DNA from: Malus domestica
Taxonomy: Eukaryota > Streptophyta > Magnoliopsida > Rosales > Rosaceae
Direction of reading: 5' to 3'
Length of the DNA: 64,000 nt
Assembly: GCF_042453785.1 (NCBI RefSeq)
Contig: NC_091674.1
Span: 31,259,501-31,323,500, forward strand
Shown one piece after another: positions 1 to 12,200 of this stretch (its first letter is position 1; each line of letters opens with the position of its first letter). Below the pieces are notes generated by a model, which saw nothing but the letters and a program-made list of their open reading frames with translations, had not been told where the DNA came from and ran no database searches. The translations under genes were made by a program, and so were the position numbers.

Positions 1-1069
1 ATGTGTAGCTCCCCGCAATTTAAATGTATCGAGATTCATACATGAAAAAATGCATACACATTGACTCTTTAATGAAAAATAGAAGAGTATATCTAGACAT
101 ACACTAATTTATTTATGCAGCAAAGGATGATTCCAGACATCTCACATAAATCACAAGTTGGCATCTATAGGGATTTCGAGTTTAATCATGCCTTCACAAT
201 ATATATAAATAAACAAGCATACTCGAAATAGCAAAAGCCCTAATTCATTATGCTCCAACTCATCGAACTATAATCACGCATATAGGAGAACAATTAATCA
301 TGCATGTAACAGTGAAGTGAGTTACCTGAATGCATCATTGGACCCGTATTCGTCAACCCGATTGCAATTCCTTGGCTCCAAATCAACGAAATAAATTATC
401 CATCAATGCTTGAGACCCATCCATATGGATTGCCATCACTCCAAATTCCTATGGACCTCGTACCATTGCAGATTATCGAAGTGCATTGCCATTGTTACAG
501 TCGCGATTTCAATTGAAACATCAAAAACCAAAAGAAACAGCATGCGGGTCAATAAAATGCAAATAAAGTCTGTAAATATTTCATAAGCATTGTACGACAT
601 CATGGTTTGAAAACCCAGAACATCTATCTATATTTATGACCATTATTAATACAAGAGAGATCAGAAAAACAGAAAATACCATAAGTTGCAGACATCATTA
701 ACAACGCAACGGAAGCAATAGTTACCAGAAATATATAATTATATTTTGGTGAGATTTGATGTTAACAGATCACTTACATGGATCTTCTAGAGACAAACAA
801 GATGAAGATGTCTGCAGACATGATCAAAAGATCGCTGGTTGTTTTCTTCTTTTGAATCGATAATGGTCATAAAACTTTTAAAAATAGTTTAAAGAACCCA
901 GTTTTCTTTTGGGCAGCCAAGAGTCATTTAATAAAAAATTATTCGCACAAAACGACGTCGCATTCCTTGTTCTTCAGAAAACCAAATAGACAGACTTTAT
1001 ATGTTGCAGATTTTAGGAAATGATTTTTGATCGAATTTAGTTGTTAAATTCAATGGCTCTGATACCACA
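1..1069 (-). other. Internal region of an LTR retroelement, no coding sequence seen
   Basis: On the minus strand this follows the LTR at 1070-1967 and begins with a primer binding site. I see no gag or pol motif in about 1 kb. The element may be non-autonomous, or its genes may start beyond the left window edge. The second LTR is not in the window. Confidence 0.5.
1051..1067 (-). other. Primer binding site (initiator Met-tRNA type)
   Basis: The minus strand reads TGGTATCAGAGCCATTG two bases beyond the LTR end. TGGTATCAGAGC is the standard plant primer binding site complementary to the 3' end of initiator methionine tRNA. It fixes the LTR orientation as minus and shows that this LTR is followed by internal sequence, so it is not a solo LTR. 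Confidence 0.85.
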
Positions 1070-1967
1070 TGTAAGAATAAGCATAGCCTTTATAATATAC
1101 TTAGCCAAGAACACAAGAATTTAGCAACTAAATCACAACCAACGCATCAAATATGTTCTACATATGCAAATACTGAAGTAATATCTGCAACACGTACCTG
1201 CAGACTGTTTGACGAAGTTTTTCCCATGTGTGCTGTCAGAAGACAACAGATGGTGCAGCTCTGGATGTCATTGGAAGGCAGTCACAAGATAGTTGTATGC
1301 GTGTACTGTGGACACATAGACCTTATCATCTTCATCAGTACAAGTTGTCAAGATCTTAAAGAAACTCGACAGATTCTCGTTCTCCATAAGCCTCTCTGGT
1401 GAGATTCCATATTTATGGTTTTGCATTACAAGATAATCTGTACTCAACTTCTTAAGCAAGTCCGGAGGAAATCTTTGAAAAACAGTTCCTTCAATAACGG
1501 CGTTCTCGGTAAATTGTAAAGTTTGTATGTTGTAGTGTATGTAACAAAGCCTTCCCGTAAGGCCTGAGATATGAAATTGATTTGAAAAGCTGCCGTGTTT
1601 CTAAGTTTAACATAGACATGTTCATGGATGAAGAAGCCATGGACGAATCTACACACAAGCTTCTCCTCTCTTGCAAAATCAAAAGTACTCAAACTAACAA
1701 TAGGTCTTAGTTCAATATTGAGCGTATATTTTGTGAGAGCAGTGGCTTATGTTTTTATACTAAACATAGATTGCCCTATTACAATCCTACAAGGAATACA
1801 AGACCAAATCCTTGTATAAGTATGAGTTCTATTCTCGAGCCAACAGTAGAGTTTCAATCCAAACCAAAGTTGAATTAACTCTTATAAACACATTAAGACA
1901 TCTTTATACCAATCTGAAATAACAATGATTATTACTAAACTGTGAGAATCACACTCATACTCTAACA
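1070..1967 (-). repeat. Copia-type LTR, minus orientation
   Basis: On the minus strand the segment starts TGTTAGAGTATGAGTGTG and ends in CTTACA, directly before the primer binding site, giving standard TG...CA ends and 898 bp. A TATA-like TATAAAAAC lies at 1751-1759 on the minus strand, as expected for a U3/R junction. The R/U5 part contains a stretch clearly derived from a gamma-glutamyl hydrolase gene. No target duplication can be tested because the other end lies outside the window. Assignment to copia rests on the primer site and the LTR start, not on any polymerase sequence. Confidence 0.75.
1253..1545 (-). pseudogene. Gamma-glutamyl hydrolase gene fragment inside the LTR
   Basis: The minus strand encodes, in one frame, residues reading LQFTENAVIEGTVFQRFPPD and then LVMQNHKYGISPERL, SSFFKILTTCTDEDDKVYVS and YNYLVTAFQ. 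This matches the C-terminal part of plant gamma-glutamyl hydrolase, the vacuolar peptidase that trims folate polyglutamates; the Q-H-YG segment belongs to the class-I glutamine amidotransferase-like fold. In the family the last motif continues W-H-P-E; here the W codon is TGA at 1268-1270, followed by HPE and unrelated sequence. Only about 95 residues of a protein of roughly 350 residues are present, with no start codon. It lies wholly inside the retroelement LTR, so it is best read as a captured exon, not a host gene. Confidence 0.8.
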
Positions 1968-1969
1968 CT

Positions 1970-2215
1970 GGAGACTTAACTTGTTCTTCCAACGGATTCG
2001 AGGGAAGGCTTCCAAAACCAAGTACAACTGAAGAACTGATAAATAACAAGCTCAATGCAGCTAACTACATCAAAATCTCTGACGTACCTAGAGATGTAGA
2101 TGCATTTGAAGCTGATTCAAACAGAATACTAGAAGCAGTAAATAATGCTTGTAGGGCACAACTGGCATCCGAAGCTGTTGGATTTTGTTCAAACAGAATA
2201 CGAGATGATGACTGA
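1970..2215 (+). other. Unassigned open frame directly next to the LTR
   Basis: An 81-codon frame without a start Met begins at the LTR edge and ends in TGA at 2213-2215. It reads like real protein, for example LNAANYIKISDVPRDVDAFE and ILEAVNNACRAQLASEAVGF. I do not recognise the family. Because the frame runs straight up to the LTR terminus, it may be an exon of a host gene or pseudogene split by the retroelement. It could also be a fortuitous frame. Confidence 0.4.
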
Positions 2216-3740
2216 AGCCCAAAGACAACACCCACAAGTCCAGAGCACCTCTATTAAAATTGACCATGAAAACACAAATTTATACAACTTGCCGACTTGA
2301 TCACGACTGATAACCACTCGGATTCCCAGATCCTTCCTATATTCTGCTCTGTCCAAAGTTGCAAACTAGAATATATAACCGAGATAATGAAAACCGAGTA
2401 CCAAAATCCAACTTGGTAGTTTCAGCTGTCGAATCCAACATCTGCTCGGCGCATACCAACCATGCTCCTCCCCCATCGCCATTTTTGACAATGCCTATCA
2501 AATATAAGGCAGAGCAAAATGATTGAGCCTAGTTATGGTGAAGTGGCTGGTGATTTACAACCGAACCACCTAAAATGTTCGCCTAGCTTGAGCTCGAAAA
2601 ATGATCGAGTCGACCTCATCATGGATGGCCTCGTTTTGGTTGACATGGTAGTATGAAGAACCAAGTTTAAGTGTATTTGTAAATGACTTGGTCCGCTTCA
2701 ATTTCATGTAATTGGTTAATAGACTTCGTTATTAGCTAGGAGGCGCATTTGACTTATTCTGCTATTCTACTTGAACTTAAAGAGAGAAAACTTGTTCTTA
2801 GCTAGGAGAAACTTCTTCCATGCATGAACAACGAGAGTAGCTAGTGGCGTGACCCGGTCCATTATTATTAAGGGAAAATTGGAGAATAAGAGCCCCAAGT
2901 CTCAATGGTGGTGTCTCTGGTCCGAGCTGAGATGGTTAGTAGCCGGCCACATTAATAGTGCTGCATGCTTCGTCGTCCTCCTTTTTGTATTTTCTGATCA
3001 GACCCAAATGAGTGGCTCATACGACATACTAATAAGATGGTGGTGGTGGGAATTGGTAGTATAAATGCTGACCCAAAGAGAAATTTAGGTGCCCTGATCA
3101 ATTTTGGGGCGAGGTGGTTTGGAGGAACGCATTTGCTTGTTTGAAGTGGATTGGAGAAGCAGATTGTTTGTTGTTTTGGATGAATCGAGCAGATCATTAT
3201 GTTTGAGGTGTCGAATGATTTTATCATGATCTCTGTGTTACAATAAGTTTAAACTCTCTTTTGTATTTGATGGTTGGTAGGAAGAGCAGATGTGGTTTGA
3301 CAGAGCATAAATTTTCCAGGCCCAGCAGATGTGGGTTCGCCTCGGATATGCTGCTGGAACCAATTTTTTCTTCTCTTTTGGTTGATACGGTGTTCTTATG
3401 GCAATAAGGTGAGGTTCGTTCTTTTGTTGCCTTTTTGCTCTTATCGAAGGTGGTCATGATAATTTTGTTGAATCGAATGATATATTATATTTATTTATGT
3501 TCATTTTTCGATTGTTCAAACTGCAAGTAAGAGCTCGACCAACAAAGAAAACCTTCCAAGTAAGAGATTTAGGGATAAATAACACACATCACTGTTTTAT
3601 TAAAATTATGCTCAAAACATCCCTCGGAGTAGGAAGGAGACTGGCTATATAGGAAGATTGTTACATCATTACATAAGCAAATCAAACCATGATCTTATTT
3701 ATTTAAAATTAGATTTCATATAATTTGTGAGTCGTTTTGA
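2216..3740. other. Intergenic, no gene seen
   Basis: AT-rich sequence with only short, low-quality frames. I find no domain, RNA gene or clear transposon end. The right part is the 3' flank of the germin-like gene. Confidence 0.5.
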
Positions 3741-4628
3741 TTAACTGTTATTGTACCAAAACTGTTTCTGAAGATAATCAACCACATTATCGTCCACCTG
3801 GAATGCCTTGGCCAAAACATCAGGGTTGATGGGAGGGTTGGATCCGAAGACTGCATTCGCAATGGTGATCACTCCCGGGTTCTGGCTGCTGAGACCGGCG
3901 ATGGCCAAAGCATTGGTTTTTCCGACATTGAGTTGGAAGTGAATGAGACCGATTGGGAATACGAACACATCTCCCTTGTACAACACTTTGGTGAACAGCC
4001 GATTGCCGTCGCCATTGGATGTGACAAATCCGACGTAGAGTGAGCCTTCAACGACTATGAGGATCTCCGTGGCACGAGGGTGAGTGTGAGGAGGGTTGAG
4101 GCCATTTGGCGCAAAGTCTACGCGAGCAAAGGATATGCCGAGAGTGTTGAGTCCGGGTATAACATCCACGTTCGCCGCCGTAACTATTGAACCGACCGGA
4201 TTCGATGTGTTTCCGGGGTACCGTAGCTTGTCAGAGAAGAAATCGTTTGCTGATGCAAGTTTTGGGTCCTTGCAGAACTTCCCGTTCACAAACACTGCTC
4301 GCAATGATACACACAAGCAAATTAATCTTTTTTATGTACGTAGGTGTTGTACACGTATGGATGATGAGCCATCAGCCATGCAAAATCATATAGTCAGGCT
4401 TTAGGCCTTGCTATTTCCTACGTACTCTCTGTACTGAATGGAATCTTAATTAAGGTTATTGTTTTTACATAATTAAAACATATAAGTATACGTACCAGCA
4501 GAATCGGTGTTATTAATTGCTACGCAAAAGTCCTGAAGAGGATCGGGATCAGAGGCAGAGGCAAGGAGGGTGGCGAATGCTAACACTGACAGGGCAGCAG
4601 CAGTTACAGGGAAATGAACTCCCTTCAT
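3741..4628 (-). CDS. Germin-like protein (secreted cupin)
   Basis: Two exons, 4628-4496 and 4297-3741, joined in frame across a GT-AG intron, give 229 aa, a normal length for germin-like proteins. The first ~25 residues ([20 protein letters not shown]...) form a signal peptide, followed by the family's [11 protein letters not shown] start of the mature protein. Germin box 1 ([15 protein letters not shown]...) supplies metal ligands H115, H117 and E122. Box 2 ([18 protein letters not shown]) supplies H164. A KGD tripeptide precedes box 2. The two cysteines (FCVA and FCKDP) form the conserved disulfide of the family. Germins are Mn-binding, usually oligomeric apoplastic proteins; some have oxalate oxidase or superoxide dismutase activity, but sequence alone does not tell which. 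A TATA box lies 106 bp upstream of the start codon. The gene appears intact. Confidence 0.95.
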
Positions 4629-4733
4629 CGCTAGCTATGGTCTATAGGGGATTAGCAAGGACTTGGAACTTGTACTTAACTAGATGATCAGTTGCTTTGA
4701 GAAGGATGAAAATTATGTATGGGGACACTTGTC

Positions 4734-4741
4734 TATTTATA
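4734..4741 (-). promoter_or_regulatory. TATA box of the germin-like gene
   Basis: The minus strand reads TATAAATA, 106 bp upstream of the ATG at 4628. This leaves a leader of about 75 nt if transcription starts 25-35 bp downstream. Confidence 0.7.
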
Positions 4742-5093
4742 GATTAGCAAGAGAGACTGATGATGAACTGGTCTTGGATTTTCCCTGTAGATAATTAATT
4801 GAAGCAGGTAAAGACTTGTATTAATTTTTAGAAGCAGGTAAAGACTTGGATCATTTTAGAAGCAGCTAAAGACTTGGTTGTAATTACAACTTAATTGAAC
4901 TGGTCTTGGATTCAAATTTAATATTAATTTGTACCATTTCTTTTTGCAATAAGCCACTGACCATATCGCGTTTTTTCATATGGTCGATTATCCTAATATT
5001 GCATTTTTTGGCATTTCTTTTGTTCGTTAGAAATTTTGATGAAAATTAAGCTTTGTACACTAAAACATGCATGCACGTATAGGTGTTTTCAAT
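4742..5093. other. Upstream region of the germin-like gene
   Basis: It contains a short imperfect direct repeat, GAAGCAGGTAAAGACTTG, three times at about 4800-4876. I see no gene. Confidence 0.4.
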
Positions 5094-5702
5094 GAGTTAA
5101 TTATAGTAACACTCCGCAGGTTTATTGTGTTTTTATAAAACTTTCTCACGTTTGAAATACTACACTAATACTCCTTCAAGTTTTAATTTAGTTTCACATA
5201 ATCCCTTTTGGTAAAAAAATCATCTTAATAGGACAAATCTACCCTTATAATTACTTACAAACAAAATGAAAACAAAAACCTTTATAAATAAAAAGAAAAG
5301 GAAATCAAATTAAAAATTAATAAAACATTAAAACAAACTAAAAAATTTGACAGAATCTCACATCTTCTCCTCCCTTGAATCCAAACATCTAACTTCCCTT
5401 AGTTTTTTCACTGCGGACCCACAGACAATCCCCATCTACCCTTTCCCCAACTCATTCCCAGCAACAACCTTGGTTTGTATGTGCTAATTTAGGGATTTGG
5501 AATGCTTCGTAAATATATGATACAAGGAAAGAATAAAACTAATAACCCCTATCCTGATTACAAGGAGAAAAGAAAGGTATCAAATCCTACTATAATGAGG
5601 AGTCAACTCACGCCAACCTTAAGGAGTTAGCGTAATGTTTGAAACGTAAAGGAGTTTTGTAAAAACACGGTAAAATTTAAAAGATGTTTATGTAATTAAC
5701 CC
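5094..5702. mobile_element. Non-autonomous element with ~100 bp terminal inverted repeats
   Basis: The left end (GAGTTAATTATAG..., 5094-5190) pairs with the right end (5610-5702). Both contain GTGTTTTTA(T/C)AAAACT and ACGTTTGAAA/ACGTTTCAAA in matching positions. The 400 bp between holds no coding sequence. No convincing target duplication was found, so the superfamily is open. Confidence 0.6.
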
Positions 5703-5966
5703 AAACAGTAACTAATTAAATCGATATTAACTAAGATAGCCGGAAATAAAAACTACAAAACAAAAATAAAAAAAGGCGGATCAACCATGCATTTAACAGT
5801 TGAAATTAGAAGCTACTTATGTTAGAATTTTCAAGCACATAAATAATTTGACTGAGTCCCATGATTTGGATGATTTGGTGTTCCAATATACAATATATAA
5901 TTTTGCTTGAAAAAGAAGAAGCGAAGAATATCCAGTTAAGGGTACCTTTAATAAGGAAGCCTTTAA

Positions 5967-6219
5967 GGTACCGTTTGGTACGTAGGACGGGACGGAACGG
6001 AGTGGGACGAGGCGTTCTGTCCCACGTTTGGTGCGCCTAAAACGGGTGGAACGCGCTGTTCCACGGGACGAATTTTGGGTGAATTTTCGTTCCGCATATG
6101 TGTTTCCATCTTGGGTGAATTTTCGTTCCATCTCCTTCTTCTTCCTCCTTGTTTCCATCCGAGGGCATCTTTGCTCCCTTTCTGTTTCGTCCCATCCTGT
6201 CTGCATACCAAACGATACC
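5967..6219. mobile_element. PIF/Harbinger-like MITE, 253 bp
   Basis: Terminal inverted repeats GGTACCGTTTGGTA (left) and GGTATCGTTTGGTA (right, reverse complement) differ at one of 14 positions. Both ends are flanked by TAA (5964-5966 and 6220-6222), the 3-bp target duplication typical of PIF/Harbinger. The interior is GC-richer than its surroundings and non-coding. Confidence 0.8.
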
Positions 6220-6223
6220 TAAT

Positions 6224-6592
6224 GGATCTCTATTTTTATATAAAAATAGGAATTAGTTATGGGGTCCATACCATATCAAACTTTAACGATCTAAACCGTT
6301 TATTTTTTAAGTTGCATCTCATAGATCATCTTTGCAAAATATTAGCCAAATCGGATATATTTAAAACATCTAATTGGGATAAAAAAAATTAACGTATACT
6401 TTATTATATAAGAAACAATGAAATTTTATCTTGATAATAAATAGGCAAATGATTTTGGATTGAATTGAATTTTTGCAAGGAAGATCTATAAATCGAGACT
6501 TACAAAATAAACAATTCGGATCGTTGAAATTCGATGTTGAGTGGGCCATACACCTAATCCTCATTTTTTGCAAAAAAATGAAGATTCCTTTG
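6224..6592. repeat. Fold-back (hairpin) MITE
   Basis: The left arm (about 6224-6347) and right arm (about 6460-6592) are imperfect inverted copies: GGAATTAG...TTTAACGATCTAAACCGTTT on the left matches GGATTAG...TTTCAACGATCCGAATTGTTT on the right. It directly abuts the Harbinger-like MITE. No coding content. Confidence 0.65.
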
Positions 6593-6782
6593 CATAAGTG
6601 GACTGCCTTTATTTAATAAAGGTCTATCTGTTAGGTATATAAAATATACTTATTTATAAAATGAGGAAGATGTAGAGGAAAGGAGTTAAACTAGTACCAA
6701 AAAGAACAAGAGTTGTTAGGAGGAGGGAAAATCTGGTCAAACGACGTACACAATATTAAAAGAATAATACTTGCATTTTTTT

Positions 6783-7112
6783 CAACTTGCAAATAATGTG
6801 TATTTTTGTTGTAGAAATTTTATAATCATAATTGTCCAATATCTTAACCTTCATTTGAAGATTATTTCTACAAAAAAAACATTCGAATTAGAAATTTTTA
6901 GTTGTCCAAATGTATCAAATAATTAGACGGTTTATCACGAATATTCTGTTTGGTACCTACACTATGAACTTATTTGGTACATCTAAACAACTAAACGATT
7001 TCGAATATAAATGATTTTTTGTAGGGATAATCTTCAAGTAAAAATTAAGATATTGGACGGTTTGGTTACAAAATTTTTACGGTGAATATACGTTATTTGC
7101 AAGTGAAAGAAT
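6783..7112. repeat. Fold-back (hairpin) MITE
   Basis: Arms of about 125 bp (6783-6905 and 6985-7112) are inverted copies sharing ACTTGCAAATAA, GTCCAATATCTTAA, TTGAAGATTAT and CTACAAAAAA in matching order. The loop is about 80 bp. Related in layout and sequence to the fold-backs at 6.2 and 42.4 kb. Confidence 0.65.
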
Positions 7113-8731
7113 GAGTTTATTTCTCCAAATGGGAATGCAAGTATTAAAAAAGGTATAAGTAGCTAAAGCCAATTGAAATATTCCAACGTACTCCTCTCTC
7201 TACGAGTAATGGAATTGGTTTTCTCAAACACACTAATTAATATTAATGTGACCACGGAAGGGAACTCACGTTGGCAATACATAATTATATATAAACATTC
7301 CGCAAATTTTGATCTTGTCAAATTCCACTTGCACCGTAGAAAGAAAGTTTTATTTTTTTATTTTTTTTGTCAAATAATATATTTGTTAGATTAGATAACA
7401 TTAGGGATCCGACGGGATCTAAACTCATGCAGTGGCAAATGCAATACAAAACCAAAGCTCATTTGGTTAAATCTCAACTGCTTACTTGTGAAAAACAATG
7501 CGTAAAGGAGAATTTCCCTTGTAGTAATCTTGTAGTTAGAGGTACTTATGTTTCATTAATTGGACAACGAATATAGCTGTCGTTAAACCCGGTAGAATAC
7601 TTTATGAAATGAGCAGAGTAGCAAAAAATATAGCTAGACAGAAGTTTGGCCCAAATCTAAGCGGGTATAGGCCCAAATAAGTATCCAGTGCAGACAGAAT
7701 TTCTCATGTAAGTCCAAGTAAATTACAAGTGAACACTCAAAAAAGTTCTTGCTACAATTTATTCTTAACTAACAAACTTGGTAAAAACAATAAAATTACG
7801 GAAAGAGATCCTCCATGGATCTCTTTCATTAAGGCTACCGGATCTAGTGATCGGGCATTTCAAATTTCATCTAAGTGCCCACTTGTTTTGACTATTTAAA
7901 AGCTATACTAATTTTTTGTTGTTGGATGAATTTTGAAATGTATGAAATTACCTCTTTATATCCAAGAACTATCAAGTTGAACATAGAATGAGTATTACTA
8001 TAAGGTATGAAATTTCAAGTAAATTTCTGAAAAAGAAATATCATAACTTCCAATTAATTAGTGGTAAATATGTTTGGTAATGGTACCAGCATGGCTGGGT
8101 CACTCCCAAAGGGTGTGATGCTTGCGATTTGCGAATAATTAATTTGGAATATTATCTGTAGGACCACAGGCTTATTACATCAACCTTGGAATTCCAAGTG
8201 CCTAGGGGATGGAGGTCAGTTCAGCTCCTACCCTCCTCGGGTATTTACATCATCATGTATTAAAGTATAAAAGTTTCTAAATTTTATCCCAAGACGATGT
8301 CCTGTGGTCGTAGATATCAACAGTAAATTTAATATTAAACAAATGAATATGCAGCAAAAAACAAATAATGATGCAGCAAGCGAACAAGCTTCTTTGTTTT
8401 TCTTTCCTTTTTCTTTTTCTTTTGTGTGTGTAAAGTTTTTGTCAAGAGACGAGTTAACCGGAGAGGGTGTTACCTGTCAAACCAACACCCGCCTACCAAA
8501 GTCCACAAGAATAAAAGTAAACAAGGAGGACGGACAGACATTGGATTGTCTTGTTCGGTAGTCGTTAGATTATTGTGTCCGGTCCCCCCTCCTTGCTCCA
8601 GGAAACTTCAATCTCCCCAAATCCAATCACAAACAGTCAAACACCCCTTTCCTACGTTTCCCTTGGAATTTCCAAGCTTCCCTCTTTTGTTTAGTCCCCA
8701 AGTTCTTAGTCAGCTCTTTTAGTCTTCGCCG

Positions 8732-8735
<4 letters not shown>
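7113..8735. other. Intergenic, no gene seen; upstream region of the CNGC gene
   Basis: No coding exon or transposon end could be supported. The last ~300 bp are pyrimidine-rich and probably include the CNGC promoter, but no convincing TATA box was identified. Confidence 0.4.
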
Positions 8736-8767
<32 letters not shown>

Positions 8768-8778
8768 CTCTCTCTCTT
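8736..8778 (+). repeat. (CT)n microsatellite in the probable CNGC 5' leader
   Basis: A run of CT dinucleotides interrupted once by CG. Such pyrimidine tracts are common in plant 5' leaders; its place before the leader intron suggests it is transcribed. Confidence 0.85.
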
Positions 8779-8899
8779 TCCTTGTGATGAGAATGTATCT
8801 TTATTTAATTTGTTGGCTAATTGATGATCACAAGAGTTAATATTCTTGGGTCTCTGGTGCAACCCCTGTTGAGCTCTGCTTCTCTTTCGAATTATTCAG

Positions 8900-9276
8900 G
8901 TAAATTTCACACCTTTTATTTAAGGATTTATTGAACTCCGATGGATTATAATGTATGCCCTTTCCTCTTTATATTCTTTTGTTTTTTCTAATTAAAACTG
9001 CAAATTGATGCCTTGAAACTAGAAATTAAAAATTTGGAAGTAGTAATTTGCAACAGAATTTGTCTTATGGTGTTCTTTGATACATTTAAGCTTTGTTCCC
9101 TGCAGAAAACAAAGAAAAATAACAACTTTTTGAACTTAAATGGAGCTAACTAGCATGATCACTAATGTACTTCAAACATTGTACTAATTGTATTGTAATT
9201 CTACTCGAAAGTAATTTAATTGAACTGGTATGAATACCTATGTAGTATAATTTTATTTTGGCTTCTTCGTTTTTAG
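8900..9276 (+). other. Probable 5' leader intron of the CNGC gene
   Basis: The donor ATTCAG|GTAAAT (cut after 8899) and the acceptor TTTTTAG|GTTCAA (before 9277) frame a 377-bp AT-rich intron. The second exon continues 16 bp to the ATG at 9293. Transcript data would be needed to confirm it. Confidence 0.6.
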
Positions 9277-9292
9277 GTTCAATTTGTGAGAA

Positions 9293-12200
9293 ATGGCTGG
9301 TTATGATAAAGATGAGGTACCCATGCTATCAGACACTCACCCGCAAGACTCAGACGATAATGTGCAGCTAAAACTCGACAAATTTATGTCCCGAACCCGA
9401 AGTGCATCAGTTTCCATCCCTATGAGCTCTATGGACTCGTCATATGAAGGGAAACCAAGACTTGTAGGTCATACTGGTCCATTAAGGAGTCAAAGCAAAA
9501 CTCTTTTCGTACCTATGAGCGGTCCATTATATGCTAACCGCAGGCCTGATAGCATTTTCCGGCCAGTTCAAGCTCCAACAGCAGGGCAAGAAGCGGTGGA
9601 ACCTGCAGGAGAAAAGTTTCCTTCTACCAATGCAACAACTGAGACTGAATGGGCGGGTGAAAACTATGTGGGTAAAAATGAACACTTGCTGAGATCTGGC
9701 CAACTGGGGCTGTGCAATGATCCTTACTGCACAACTTGCCCAACATTCAATCTCAAGGCTGCTCAAGCGAAACATCGAAGGGCCTCAGATATATTTGATC
9801 CCAAGGTGTTTTTCACTCTCTAATCAGAGGTTTTTTTTTTTTCTTTTAATTTGTGTACAATATTTGTAGAAATTTAGGTGCTGTCTTTTTTTATATGCTC
9901 TGCATGATTGCCACTTAGTTAATACGTCGAGTTTTGCGTCTAATCCTGTCAAATGATTAGGAGCTTGCCTGTCTCTTCTTCTCAGTTACAAAGAAGAAGC
10001 AACTACATTCATTCATGTTTGCTTATCATTTGATCTGTTATTTTAACAATGCAATTAATAGCCATGGAGACTCTGGAGAGAATGGAAATAATATCTGTAC
10101 TTACATTCTCTGTATGCAAAAGCAATTACAAAGCAACAATTCCTCTCAAGCTGCATTGCATATCCTGTTTCTTTCTTGTGTTGCCTTTTTTGTTTCACTG
10201 ATATGACTATTGCTTGAGATTTAGCAACGATTTGTACTTTATTAATATATTCTCATCGTCGCTTCCCTATTTCTTTTATTTTTTGGAATGACAAGATATA
10301 AGCACTCCAAGAAACTTATGCGTAGTTCCTTTATTCTCAACTGTGTGCAGTTCCATAATGCTCTGTATGGGGATGCCAAAGGCTGGGCAAGGAGATTTTT
10401 CTCTTTTCTGCGTCCATATATTCCTGGAGTTATGAACCCTCATGCTAAATTTGTGCAACAGTGGAACAAGTTTTTCGTCATTTCTTGCTTAATATCAATT
10501 TTTGTAGATCCGTTGTTTTTCTTCCTGCTGTCCGTTGAAAAGGTATTTCTTGGGTTCTTCCTTGTCATTTCATGAATTAGATTGGAATTATCAGTTGACC
10601 GAGGACTAGTTTGGTTTTCCAATTTACACATTGTAGTTGTTTATTTGTAAGGCTTTCTATGGAGAAGAAGAGAACTTTTTTGGATCATTTCGTTGTGACA
10701 TTGCTTCCTTTTGAACCTGATTTCCCAATCTTTGAATGCAGGAGAATAGCTGTATAGTTATTGATTGGCCCTTGACGACAACACTTGTGGTATTTAGAAG
10801 CATCACTGATTTCATATTCCTACTGCACATACTCCTTCAGGTAAGATTTCCTTCCCTCTCATCCATCCATATCTCATTTTAGAAGTTAAATAAATTATGG
10901 ATGAGATAAGTTGATTAGTTTCAAGCCTTGACAGACAAATGAATCCCTCTCTCTCGCTCTCTCTCCCTCTTTCTCCCTCTCTCTGCAGTTTAGATTGGCT
11001 TATGTGGCTCCTGAGTCTAGGGTGGTTGGTGCTGGCGAGTTAGTTGACCATCCGAAGAAAATCGCTTTGAATTACCTTCAAGGATATTTTCTACTAGACC
11101 TTTTTATTGTATTACCGCTGCCTCAGGTAAACATGTCTTTCTCTCACGCACACACACATGCGCGCCATATTCTGTATTCTTGGTTTCCTTCGCTGTATTG
11201 GAAATTTTTTTGTTTCATCCATTTTATACTTCAAGCAAGTTTCTCATGTTTTTAATTCATGGAATGATACAATTTTATAGTATTGTTGAATATCAATAAA
11301 AAACAATTCTTTCATAAATTATCTCTTAGATTAGACACTGAATAAAAATTAGTGTTTGGTAAGGAAAATCCAATGGCTAAATGGAGAAAAAAAAAAAAAA
11401 AAAAAAAAAAAAAAGATTGAAAGAAGGATTTAAGGCAGATGCAATTTGCGATTCTGACATGCTAACAAGTGCTTGATGGTATATTGCTTTTTGCCATGGA
11501 AGAAAACTGTTTTTCAGTGGCTTTGCCGAGGGAGGGTGATCACCCGTGCCTGCTGCCCTCTCAATCCCCTAAATTACGTGAATCAGTCAATATATCTATT
11601 TGTACGCTAACATGACATTGTAACTTGTTCAGTCTGATGTAAGCACATATTTTCTTCCCATGTGCTAAGTTGTTCTTTCAATTGTTTGCAGATCATAATA
11701 CTGTTAGTTCTACGAAACACCTTGGGATTAACAGGAGCAAACCATGCAAAAAATCTTTTACGTGCTGCAGTTCTTCTTCAGTATATTCCCAGGTTGTTTA
11801 GGTTTCTACCGTTTCTTGCTGGTCAGACTCCAAGTGGCTTCATATTTGAGTCAGCATGGGCAAATTTTATAATAAATCTTCTCACTTTTGTGTTGTCTGG
11901 CCACGTTGTTGGATCGTGCTGGTACCTCTTTGGGCTACAGGTGGGTGGAAAAGATTTTATTCTTAACTCTTGAAGTTTCCCGAGATAGACATTTTTATGT
12001 TCCTCGTGTGTCTTCATTTTGTATGTCCAGAACTACTCAAGATTCATATACAATCTCTTCTCACCTCTTTGTCAAACAGTGAAATATCTGATAAGTTCTT
12101 CCTGCATACTATCTTAAGTCAATCGAAACTTTTCAGGCCTGCGAAAATGTGAAAAATTGCGTCTTTATCTGTTTGCTTAAACTTGCAATATTATGATTTG

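Noticed and set aside
2849..3457. Several 70-90 codon frames on both strands
   Set aside because: Overlapping frames without motifs or splice context; expected by chance.
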